This document shows positions 41,573 through 48,804 of a DNA stretch of 48,804 nucleotides, piece after piece. Each line of letters opens with the position of its first letter. Positions within the stretch are counted from its first letter, which is position 1. Below the pieces are notes generated by a model, which worked only from the letters and a program-made list of their open reading frames with translations, was not told where the DNA came from and ran no database searches. The stretch comes from Kiritimatiellia bacterium. GTDB taxonomy: Bacteria > Verrucomicrobiota > Kiritimatiellia > CAIQIC01 > Lenti-01. The position numbers and the translations under genes are program-made. Where the stretch lies: positions 1 through 48,804 of the forward strand of contig JAFYAC010000058.1 in assembly GCA_017540905.1 (NCBI GenBank), read 5' to 3'.

Positions 41573-43413
41573 TTCTCTCCAAGCTCCACGAACTCTACGG
41601 CCGCCTGGCACAGGATCCCGAATTCCAGGATGCCCTCCCGCAGCTCGGCACCAGCAAGCAGAAGGTGTCCTTCATTGTTGTCCTGACACCCGACGGAAAA
41701 CTCTTCGACATCCAGGACGCCAAGATTGAAACCATTGTGGCGGGCAAGAACGGAAAGGAAAAGACCGTCCTCGTTCCCCGCGACCTCATCGTCCCCGGCG
41801 GTGCCCACCCGTCCGGCTCCGCCGCCACCCCGCGTCTCCTTTGGGACAGCACCGCCTACATCTTCGGCTGCTATCCCGCCAAGGCCAAAAAGAAGGACAA
41901 GGACCAGAAAAAAGCCCGCAACGTCCTCTTCCCTGCCTTCCGCGAACGACACCGTGCCTTCCGCGATGCCGCAGGCATCCACGACCCCGGCCTCGACGCC
42001 GTTGTTGCCTTCCTCGATTCATGGAATCCCGACGAAATCCCGGACGGCGTCCGCACGAAAATCGAACGCTTCGGCGACAACTTCGGTACCTTCGCCATCC
42101 AAGGTCGGCCCGGATACGTCTACCAAACCCCGGCCGTCATGGAGGCCGCCCTCCGCGAATCCCTCGAAACCGATCCCGGCGCCCCCCGCGGCACCTGCCT
42201 GATCACGGGCAAAACGGACCAGCCCCTTGTCTCGACCGTGGAAACGAAGGTCAAACTGGCCGGGACCTCCGTCGGCGGCGGCGCCATTGCCTCATTCAAC
42301 GCCCCCGCCTACGAATCCTACGGCAAGGAACAGACCTACAACGCTCCCCTTTCCCTTGAAGCCTCCTTCAAGGCCCACAACGCCCTCAATCTCCTCATTG
42401 CCGACACCCGCTACCACTTCAAGCTGGCCGACACCACCGTCGTCTTCTGGACCGGGCGGAAAACGGTCACCGAAAACCTCCTTGCATGGATTTGCTCACC
42501 GCCACCTGCCGACGGCCCCTCCGTGGATGTGGCCCTCGCGCAACAGCTGAAAACATTCTGGGAAATCGTCTCCCAAGCTGGCGATCCCGACCTAGCCGCC
42601 CTCGGCGACGACGCCACGACCCCCTTCGACATGCTCGGCATCGAACCCAACGCCGCCCGCATCGTCATCCGTTTCTGGCATGAGAGCTCCCTCGGCGACT
42701 TCATCCTCCGCCTCCGCCGCCACGCCCGCGACATGGCCATCCAGAAGACCTTCCCCGACGAACCCGACCACATCCCCCTGTGGATGCTGCTCCGGCAAAC
42801 CGCCCGGGATGCCGATGGAATTCCCCCTCTCCTGGCCGGCTCCCTGCTCCGGGCCGTTCTGGAAGGGCTCCCCTATCCCGAAGCCCTCTTCCAGCTCACC
42901 CTCAACCGCGTCAACGTCGCCCGCGACAAATACAAGGTCGGCGGCAAGGTCTCCTACTTCCAGGCCTCCGTCATCAAGGCCTTCCTATCTAGAAACAAAC
43001 AAACCAAAGGACTCGCCATGGCCCTCGATCCAGAAAACAAAACCCCAGCCTACCTCCTCGGCCGCCTGTTCGCGACTCTGGAGATGGTCCAGAACGACGC
43101 CTCCGGCGGCGTCAACGCCGGCGTCGGAGACAAATTCTACAGCTCCGCTTCCGCCACCCCCCGCATCGTCTTTCCGACGTTGCTGGACCTCTTCCGGAAG
43201 CACATCAAGAAACTGTCCGCCGACAAGCCCGGCCTCGCCGTCGTCCGCGAGAAGCTCGTCGGCGAAATCCTCGATGGCATCGACCCCGCCAAGGGCTTCC
43301 CCAGCCAGCTCTCGCTTGAGGACCGGGGACTCTTCGCCCTCGGCTACTACCAGCAGATGCGCGCCTTTTTCACCAAGAAAACCGAACCGGCCTCCCCCGC
43401 CGAAAGCAACTAA
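41569..43413 (+). CDS. cas8c: Cas8c (Csd1), type I-C large subunit
   Basis: A 614-residue large Cascade subunit that recognises the PAM and recruits Cas3. MILSKLHELYGRL opens it and MLLRQTARDADGIPPLLAGSL lies in the middle, both typical of Csd1. It overlaps cas5c by four bases and ends 27 bp before cas7c. In type I-C systems the 3' part also yields the small subunit Cas11c from an internal start; a strong internal site is present here (see cas11c). The length is ordinary for the family. Confidence 0.95.
   Translation: MILSKLHELYGRLAQDPEFQDALPQLGTSKQKVSFIVVLTPDGKLFDIQDAKIETIVAGKNGKEKTVLVPRDLIVPGGAHPSGSAATPRLLWDSTAYIFGCYPAKAKKKDKDQKKARNVLFPAFRERHRAFRDAAGIHDPGLDAVVAFLDSWNPDEIPDGVRTKIERFGDNFGTFAIQGRPGYVYQTPAVMEAALRESLETDPGAPRGTCLITGKTDQPLVSTVETKVKLAGTSVGGGAIASFNAPAYESYGKEQTYNAPLSLEASFKAHNALNLLIADTRYHFKLADTTVVFWTGRKTVTENLLAWICSPPPADGPSVDVALAQQLKTFWEIVSQAGDPDLAALGDDATTPFDMLGIEPNAARIVIRFWHESSLGDFILRLRRHARDMAIQKTFPDEPDHIPLWMLLRQTARDADGIPPLLAGSLLRAVLEGLPYPEALFQLTLNRVNVARDKYKVGGKVSYFQASVIKAFLSRNKQTKGLAMALDPENKTPAYLLGRLFATLEMVQNDASGGVNAGVGDKFYSSASATPRIVFPTLLDLFRKHIKKLSADKPGLAVVREKLVGEILDGIDPAKGFPSQLSLEDRGLFALGYYQQMRAFFTKKTEPASPAESN
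43018..43413 (+). CDS. cas11c: Cas11c small subunit from an internal start in cas8c
   Basis: In-frame ATG 43018 is preceded, after 6 nt, by AAAGGA (43006-43011), the same type of site used by cas5c and cas7c in this operon. The product would be 131 residues, starting MALDPENKTPAYLLGRLFA, the right size and place for the Cas11c known to be made from within cas8c in other I-C systems. The reading of the site is direct; expression is inferred from the family. Confidence 0.75.
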   Translation: MALDPENKTPAYLLGRLFATLEMVQNDASGGVNAGVGDKFYSSASATPRIVFPTLLDLFRKHIKKLSADKPGLAVVREKLVGEILDGIDPAKGFPSQLSLEDRGLFALGYYQQMRAFFTKKTEPASPAESN

Positions 43414-43440
43414 CCCCCATCCAACGAAAGGAATACTGTC

Positions 43441-44292
43441 ATGTCCCTTGAAAACCGCTACGAATTCGTCCTCCTCTTCGATGTCCAGGACGGCAACCCC
43501 AACGGCGATCCCGATGCCGGCAACCTCCCCCGCGTCGACGCCGAAACCAACAATGGCCTCGTCACCGACGTCTGCCTCAAGCGCAAGGTCCGCAACTACG
43601 TCGGTCTCTCCCGCCAAGGCCAGCCCGGCTTCGACATCTACGTTGCCGAAAAGGCCGTCCTGACCAACCAGCAGAAGAAGGCCTACGACGCCCTCAAGCT
43701 CGAAAACAAGCCCGAACACGCCTCGGCGGCCAAGGCCTGGATGTGCCAGAACTTCTTCGACATCCGCACCTTCGGCGCCGTCATGTCCCTCAAGGAATAC
43801 AACGCCGGACAGGTCCGCGGCCCCGTCCAGATGACCTTCGCGCGGTCCATCGATCCCGTCCTCTCCTCCGAGCACTCCATCACCCGCATGGCCGTCGCCA
43901 CGGAAGCCGAGGCCGCCAAGCAGGGCGGCGACAACCGCACCATGGGCCGCAAGTTCACCCTCCCCTACGCTCTCTACCGCGAGCAAGGATTCGTCAATCC
44001 CTTCTTCGCCGACCAGACCGGATTCTCCGATGATGACCTCGCCGTCTTCTGGGATGCCCTCGTCCGGATGTTCGACATCGACCGTTCCGCCGCCCGCGGT
44101 CTCATGGCTACCCGCAAACTGGTCATCTTCAAGCACGCCTCCAAACTCGGCAATGCACCCGCCCACGTCCTCTTCGACGCCGTCAAGGTCACCCGCAAAC
44201 CCGGCATCGAGTTTCCCCGCTCCTTCGCCGACTACACGGTCTCCATCGACCGCAGCTCAATCCCCGCTGGCGTCGAAGTCATCGAAATGTAG
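43441..44292 (+). CDS. cas7c: Cas7c (Csd2), Cascade backbone
   Basis: A 283-residue RAMP protein that polymerises along the crRNA to form the Cascade backbone. [19 protein letters not shown] near the N-terminus is the Csd2 hallmark, and [14 protein letters not shown] is in the centre. GAAAGGA precedes ATG 43441. After its stop a 99-bp gap precedes rhuM, in contrast with the tight spacing of the rest of the operon, which marks the insertion point. Confidence 0.96.
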   Translation: MSLENRYEFVLLFDVQDGNPNGDPDAGNLPRVDAETNNGLVTDVCLKRKVRNYVGLSRQGQPGFDIYVAEKAVLTNQQKKAYDALKLENKPEHASAAKAWMCQNFFDIRTFGAVMSLKEYNAGQVRGPVQMTFARSIDPVLSSEHSITRMAVATEAEAAKQGGDNRTMGRKFTLPYALYREQGFVNPFFADQTGFSDDDLAVFWDALVRMFDIDRSAARGLMATRKLVIFKHASKLGNAPAHVLFDAVKVTRKPGIEFPRSFADYTVSIDRSSIPAGVEVIEM

Positions 44293-44391
44293 TTTCCCGG
44301 CAGTGAAACGCATCCTGGCATTTCTGTTCTCCGGTCCCGCCACGCGCGAACCGGAGAGCAGGAATGGCCGGAAAACCACGACAGAGAGTCC

Positions 44392-45507
44392 ATGACACGC
44401 AAGAAGCAAGACAGGAAGTCCCTGAACCTGACTCTCCAGAAGTCTTCCGCGGCGACGTTCCTCACCTACATCGCCTCCACCGGGGCTGGCGACGAACGGT
44501 TCGAACTGCGCTACGAGGACGAAAACATCTGGATGAGCCAGAAAACCCTCGCCGCCGTCTACGGCGTCGAAGTCCCCAACATCTCCTACCATCTGCGCAA
44601 GCTATTTTCCGACATGGAGATAAGTCCGGAGACATCTGTTAAAGAGTTTTTAATAGATGTCGGCGACGGCAGGCAATTCTCCGTCAAACACTACAACCTC
44701 CAAACCATCGTCGCCATCGGCTTCAAGATCGGCAACGACCAGGCCGTGCAGTTCCGCAAATGGGCCAACGGCATCGTCAGCCAATACACCATCAAAGGCT
44801 GGGTGATGGATTCGGAGCGGTTCATCAAGGGTTCCCCGCTTTCCGACAAGTATTTCGAGGAACAACTCGAACGGATCCGCGAAATCCGCATGAGCGAGCG
44901 CAAGTTCTACCAGAAGGTCACCGACCTCTACGCGACAGCCGTCGATTACGACCGCAGCGCACGGACCACGCGGGAATTCTACGCCACCGTCCAGAACAAG
45001 ATGCACCAGGCCGTCCACGGCCACACCGCGTCCGAACTGATCTACACGCGCGCGGATGCCGGCAAGGAGCACATGGGCCTCACCTCGTGGGGCGACGGCC
45101 CGGACGGCAAAATCCGCAAGGCCGACGTCTCGGTCGCGAAAAACTATCTCTCCGCGGACAAACTCTACGTGATGGAACGCATGGTTTCCGCCTTCCTCGA
45201 TTTCGCCGAAACCAAGACCCGCCAGCACGTTCCCCTCACCATGGAGGACTGGAAAAAGCGTCTCGACAAGTTCCTGCAACTCTTCGACCAGCACCCCCTC
45301 CCGTACGAAGGCGACCCGGACTCCCCCTACAAGGCCCAATTGTGGGCCGAGACGGAGTTCGAGAAATACCGGATTGTCCAGGACAAGATTTTCCTAAGCG
45401 ACTACGACCGCTATCTGATGGAATTGGAACAGGCCGTACAGGAACACGGGAAGGAAGACAACCCGACATCCGGCGGTCGGCAGGATGGAGAACCCGGTGC
45501 CGGTTGA
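44392..45507 (+). CDS. RhuM-family protein inside the cas operon
   Basis: A 371-residue protein of the RhuM (PF13310) family. The N-terminal part has IWMSQKTLAAVYGVEVPNIS, an adhesin-like/KilA-N-style helix-turn-helix; RQFSVKHYNLQTIVAIGFKI is the core RhuM motif; the C-terminal half contains GKEHMGLTSW and a helical tail. First named in Salmonella, its activity is unknown; family members occur on phages and in defence islands. It lies between cas7c and cas4, overlaps the start of cas4 by 23 bp, and so is co-transcribed. A short patch (44620-44660) uses AT-rich codons (TTA, ATA, GTT) foreign to this genome. RhuM is not a standard I-C component. Confidence 0.88.
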   Translation: MTRKKQDRKSLNLTLQKSSAATFLTYIASTGAGDERFELRYEDENIWMSQKTLAAVYGVEVPNISYHLRKLFSDMEISPETSVKEFLIDVGDGRQFSVKHYNLQTIVAIGFKIGNDQAVQFRKWANGIVSQYTIKGWVMDSERFIKGSPLSDKYFEEQLERIREIRMSERKFYQKVTDLYATAVDYDRSARTTREFYATVQNKMHQAVHGHTASELIYTRADAGKEHMGLTSWGDGPDGKIRKADVSVAKNYLSADKLYVMERMVSAFLDFAETKTRQHVPLTMEDWKKRLDKFLQLFDQHPLPYEGDPDSPYKAQLWAETEFEKYRIVQDKIFLSDYDRYLMELEQAVQEHGKEDNPTSGGRQDGEPGAG

Positions 45508-46201
45508 TATCCCAGACAGCGGCGACGATTTCGCCATGATTTCCGCCTTGCAGCACTTCCTGTTCTGCAAGCGCCAGTGCGCCCTCATCCACCTCGAAGG
45601 CGTCTGGGCCGAGAACTGGCTCACCGCCACCGGCCGCGTCATGCACGAACGCGTCGACACCCGCGCCAGCGAGACCCGCCGCGACCTCCGACAGGCCACG
45701 GCCCTGCGAATCTTCTCCCGGCGGCTCCGCATCGCCGGCGTCGCCGACATGGTCGAGTTCCACCGCGTCGCTGGCGAATACGATGCCCACGGGCGCAAGA
45801 TGGCCGCCCCCCTCCCCGGTGCGTCCGGCTTCTGGCGGCCCTTTCCCGTCGAATACAAGCGCGGCAAACCCAAGGCACACCGAGCCGACGAAGTCCAGCT
45901 CTGCGCCCAGGCCTTCTGCCTCGAAGAAATGCTTGGCGTCGAAATCCCCGCCGGAGCCCTCTTTTACGGCGAAACCCGCCATCGCACCGACGTTCCCTTT
46001 GACGATTCCCTCCGCCGCATCACCCAGGAGGTTGCCGACGGCGTCCAAGCCCTCATCGCGTCCGGACGGACACCTCCGCCCGAATACGGCAAGCACTGCG
46101 CCGCCTGCTCCCTCGTCGAAGAATGCCAACCCAAGGCCTTTTCCTCCCGCCGCTCCGCCCGCGCCTGGCTGGACCGCGCCATCGGGGATGCTGTGTCATG
46201 A
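45485..46201 (+). CDS. cas4: Cas4, spacer-acquisition nuclease
   Basis: A 238-residue RecB-like nuclease with a 4Fe-4S cluster. The N-terminal cysteine is in FCKRQC (28-32) and the other three in CAACSLVEEC near the C-terminus; PVEYKRGKPK is the QxxxY/ExK active-site area. Cas4 trims prespacers and sets PAM orientation with Cas1-Cas2. ATG 45485 falls within the end of rhuM, so the two are coupled; the cas1 ATG overlaps the cas4 stop. Confidence 0.94.
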   Translation: MENPVPVDIPDSGDDFAMISALQHFLFCKRQCALIHLEGVWAENWLTATGRVMHERVDTRASETRRDLRQATALRIFSRRLRIAGVADMVEFHRVAGEYDAHGRKMAAPLPGASGFWRPFPVEYKRGKPKAHRADEVQLCAQAFCLEEMLGVEIPAGALFYGETRHRTDVPFDDSLRRITQEVADGVQALIASGRTPPPEYGKHCAACSLVEECQPKAFSSRRSARAWLDRAIGDAVS

Positions 46202-47223
46202 AAAAACTCCTCAACACCCTCTACGTCCAGACCCAGGGCATCTACCTCCGCCAGGAAGGCGAAACCGTCGTCGCCGAAAAGGACGGCCAGGTCCTCATGC
46301 GCTTGCCCATCCACACCCTCTCCGGGCTCGTCACGTTCGGCAACGTCATGTGCTCCCCCTTCCTGCTGCATCTCTGCGCCGAACGCGGCGTCGCCATCTC
46401 CTTCCTCTCCGAGCACGGACGCTTCCTCGCCCGCGCCACCGGCCCCGTCTCCGGCAACGTCCTCCTCCGGGTCGCCCAGGTCCGCGCCCACGACGACCCC
46501 GACCGCAAGGGCGACATCGCCCGCTCCTGCGTCGCCGGAAAGATCGCCAACGACCGCAACCTCATCCTGCGCCGCATGCGCGACCACGGCGACACCCCCG
46601 CCCTCCGCACGGCCGCCGCCGCCCTCGCCGACGTCCTCCTCCGCCTCCGCGATTCCCCGCCCGACGCCGCCCGCATCCGAGGCCTCGAAGGCGAAGCCGC
46701 CGCCGCCTACTTCGCCGCCTTCAACGACCTCCTCCTCGCCAACCGTGAAGCCTTCGCCATCGCCTCCCGCAACCGGCGGCCGCCCACCGACCCCATGAAC
46801 GCCCTCCTCTCCTTCCTCTACACCCTCCTCGCCCACGACTGCCGCGGCGCCCTCGAAGGCGTCGGACTCGACCCGCAGGTCGGCTTCCTCCACGAACTCC
46901 GCTCCGGCCGCCCCAGCCTCGCCCTCGACCTCATGGAAGAATTCCGGGCCCCCGTCGCCGACCGGCTCGCCCTCACCCTCGTCAACCGCCAGCAACTCGC
47001 CCCCAAGGACTTCAAGACCACCGAATCCGGCGCCGTGCAGCTTTCCGAATCCGCCCGCAAGGACGTCCTTCTCGCCTGGCAGCAACGGAAGCTCGAAACC
47101 GTCACCCATCCCTTCCTCGACGAAAAAGTCCCCGTCGGCCTTCTCCCCCACCTCCAGGCCCTCCTGCTCGCCCGCCACCTGCGCGGCGACCTCGACGCCT
47201 ACCCGCCCTGGATGCCCAAATAG
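46198..47223 (+). CDS. cas1: Cas1 integrase
   Basis: A 341-residue Cas1. The three metal ligands are Glu in GLEGEAAAAYF, His in GFLHELRSGRPSLALDLMEEFR and Asp/Glu later in the same stretch. MKKLLNTLYVQTQGIYLRQEGE is the type I-C form of the N-terminus. It overlaps the cas4 stop (ATGA) and is followed by cas2 after 10 bp. Complete and of normal length, so adaptation is likely possible. Confidence 0.96.
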   Translation: MKKLLNTLYVQTQGIYLRQEGETVVAEKDGQVLMRLPIHTLSGLVTFGNVMCSPFLLHLCAERGVAISFLSEHGRFLARATGPVSGNVLLRVAQVRAHDDPDRKGDIARSCVAGKIANDRNLILRRMRDHGDTPALRTAAAALADVLLRLRDSPPDAARIRGLEGEAAAAYFAAFNDLLLANREAFAIASRNRRPPTDPMNALLSFLYTLLAHDCRGALEGVGLDPQVGFLHELRSGRPSLALDLMEEFRAPVADRLALTLVNRQQLAPKDFKTTESGAVQLSESARKDVLLAWQQRKLETVTHPFLDEKVPVGLLPHLQALLLARHLRGDLDAYPPWMPK

Positions 47224-47233
47224 GAGCCCCGCC

Positions 47234-47527
47234 ATGCTCATGCTCGTCAGCTACGACGTCTCCACCGTGGACCGCGCCGGCCGCGCTCGCCTCCGCAAGG
47301 TGGCCAAGACCTGCACCAACTGGGGCATCCGCGTCCAGAACTCCGTATTCGAGTGCCACGTCGATTCCGCCCAGTGGGTCCGGCTGAAGGCCGAACTCGA
47401 AACCATCTGCGATCCCAAGACCGACAGCCTCCGCTACTACAACCTCGGCAGCCGCTACCAAGGCAAGACCGAACACTACGGTGCCAAACCCGCCCCCGAT
47501 CCAGAGACCGACCTCCTGTCCATCTGA
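47234..47527 (+). CDS. cas2: Cas2
   Basis: A 97-residue Cas2 with MLVSYDVST (Asp8) at the N-terminus and the ferredoxin-like fold ending in the I-C-type RYYNLGSRYQGKTEHYG, which extends to contact Cas1. TAGGAG lies before the ATG. It is the last cas gene; a terminator and the leader follow. Confidence 0.96.
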   Translation: MLMLVSYDVSTVDRAGRARLRKVAKTCTNWGIRVQNSVFECHVDSAQWVRLKAELETICDPKTDSLRYYNLGSRYQGKTEHYGAKPAPDPETDLLSI

Positions 47528-47615
47528 CCCTTTTTCCCGCGCCGCGAACCCCATGCCCACATCCCCACCCCGGTAGGTTCGCGGCGTCCCGCTCCCGTTC
47601 TGTGACAACTGAATA

Positions 47616-47635
47616 GCCCATTATGGGCCTTTTTT
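47616..47635 (+). terminator. Terminator of the cas operon
   Basis: GCCCA-TTA-TGGGC (47616-47628) followed by CTTTTTT. It isolates the array from operon read-through. Confidence 0.85.
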
Positions 47636-47641
47636 GCACAC

Positions 47642-47669
47642 TTGCCATCCGCCCCCGTTCCGCTACACT
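47642..47669 (+). promoter_or_regulatory. CRISPR leader promoter
   Basis: TTGCCA (47642-47647), 16 bp, TACACT (47664-47669), which places the start of pre-crRNA about 38 nt before the first repeat. Confidence 0.65.
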
Positions 47670-47714
47670 CCCCCCTCCAGCGGCCAATGCGCGTTTTCCC
47701 CCGCATTTTCCGCA

Positions 47715-48804
47715 GTCGCGCGCCCCGTGCGCGCGTGAATTGAAACGCTACATTGGATGGTGCCGCCATCCATGCCGCGTGTCGCGCGCCCCGTGCGCGC
47801 GTGAATTGAAACTGTTCCCGAAAGAAAAGCCTATGGGGTCACTATGTCGCGCGCCCCGTGCGCGCGTGAATTGAAACTGGGTATTGCGCGCCGTGGACTG
47901 GGCCGCGTCCAGTCGCGCGCCCCGTGCGCGCGTGAATTGAAACCCCCTTCCGCTCGCTTGGCATCTTCGAAGGTCAGGTCGCGCGCCCCGTGCGCGCGTG
48001 AATTGAAACCGTGCCTCCATCCATGGCGCGCGTGATGGGGTGTCGCGCGCCCCGTGCGCGCGTGAATTGAAACTCGGACTTGGCGAGAATCCACTCGGCC
48101 GCGTGGTCGCGCGCCCCGTGCGCGCGTGAATTGAAACCGCACATCACACACCCGAACATGATTGCCGCCCGTCGCGCGCCCCGTGCGCGCGTGAATTGAA
48201 ACCCGCCAGCGATGTAGTTGCTCGTGAACGCCGTGTCGCGCGCCCCGTGCGCGCGTGAATTGAAACTGGAACCGGCGCGGAGAGCTGATGGCCGAGAAGA
48301 GTCGCGCGCCCCGTGCGCGCGTGAATTGAAACCTTGCCGCGCAACCTGGCTTGAAATCAGAGGTGTCGCGCGCCCCGTGCGCGCGTGAATTGAAACCATA
48401 CTGCGCCTTCCTCAAGTCCGGCGCGTATGTCGCGCGCCCCGTGCGCGCGTGAATTGAAACTCCGCGGACTACGCGGTGCTGGACGCGAACGGGTCGCGCG
48501 CCCCGTGCGCGCGTGAATTGAAACAACAAGCATTGGAAAGAGCCGGAAGGGGGCAAGAGTCGCGCGCCCCGTGCGCGCGTGAATTGAAACATCTTCCCCG
48601 CCCTTTCGTGCGCAGAGCGTCCCCGTCGCGCGCCCCGTGCGCGCGTGAATTGAAACTGCGAGGACTACGAGGAAACGTGGTGCTCGAACGTCGCGCGCCC
48701 CGTGCGCGCGTGAATTGAAACCAATGACCCCGTCCCCCGTCCAGCGCCTCGCCGTCGCGCGCCCCGTGCGCGCGTGAATTGAAACACATCGCCGCCGCGC
48801 ACCA
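47715..48804 (+). CRISPR. Type I-C CRISPR array, 17 repeats, runs off the window
   Basis: Seventeen 32-bp repeats start at 47715, 47781, 47846, 47912, 47978, 48042, 48106, 48171, 48235, 48301, 48365, 48429, 48493, 48559, 48625, 48690 and 48754. All look identical, starting GTCGCGCGCCCC and ending GTGAATTGAAAC; CGCGCGC and GCGCGCG form a 7-bp stem over a 5-nt loop. The 16 complete spacers are 32-34 bp; the seventeenth is cut by the window end. The final GAAAC end matches the Cas5c-processed 8-nt handle of type I-C. Leader side is cas2, so spacers nearest 47747 are the newest. Confidence 0.99.

Noticed and set aside
47748-48789. Open frames with repeated FNSRAHGARD/FQFTRARGAR across the array
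   Set aside because: Translations of the CRISPR repeat, not genes.
47747-48804. Self-targeting spacers
   Set aside because: By eye no spacer matches another part of this window; a genome-wide search would be needed to exclude it elsewhere.

Overview
The window is a high-GC bacterial chromosome segment with long, repeat-filled intergenic regions. Gene content suggests a Gram-negative member of the PVC group, perhaps a Kiritimatiellota or Lentisphaerota-like Verrucomicrobiota. The evidence is LpxK and an outer-membrane barrel (lipid A and an outer membrane), HprK/HPr/EI with no sugar permease in sight, GspIJK pseudopilins, a GxxExxY protein, and dense dispersed palindromes. This placement is inference; no rRNA is present.

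Left half (1-22.1 kb), mostly housekeeping: the 3' part of a lysine-2,3-aminomutase family gene, a triple-LysM lipoprotein, ftsW, the hprK-HPr-ptsI set, tyrS (minus), an initiator tRNA, an unknown protein, lpxK, fusA, an outer-membrane barrel (minus), a family 2 glycosyltransferase (minus), a translationally coupled minus-strand operon gspI-gspJ-gspK-metallohydrolase, a broken permease/receiver fusion and a STAS protein.

Middle (22-38 kb), accessory: a 5'-truncated unknown gene, a type I restriction-modification operon (hsdM-hsdS-hsdR, minus), an orphan DinJ/RelB-type antitoxin coupled to a frameshifted unknown gene, a LysR regulator divergent from a flavodoxin and an aldo/keto reductase, a GxxExxY gene framed by a perfect 28-bp inverted repeat, and a DUF4143-type AAA ATPase. 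At least five dispersed repeat families fill the gaps.

Right end (38.4-48.8 kb): a complete type I-C CRISPR-Cas locus, cas3-cas5c-cas8c(-internal cas11c)-cas7c-[rhuM]-cas4-cas1-cas2, followed by a terminator, a leader promoter and an array of 17 repeats that runs off the window. The odd member is a RhuM-family gene inside the cas operon.

The most unusual signals are: three copies of an array of four CCAATnATTGG palindromes with fixed 22/30/31-bp spacing; the inverted-repeat-bounded GxxExxY cassette; a 360-bp structured element with terminal inverted repeats; a seven-copy hairpin/TTTTCYRYAATCTC motif; rhuM within the cas operon; and a recurring promoter-to-ATG geometry that predicts leaderless mRNAs.
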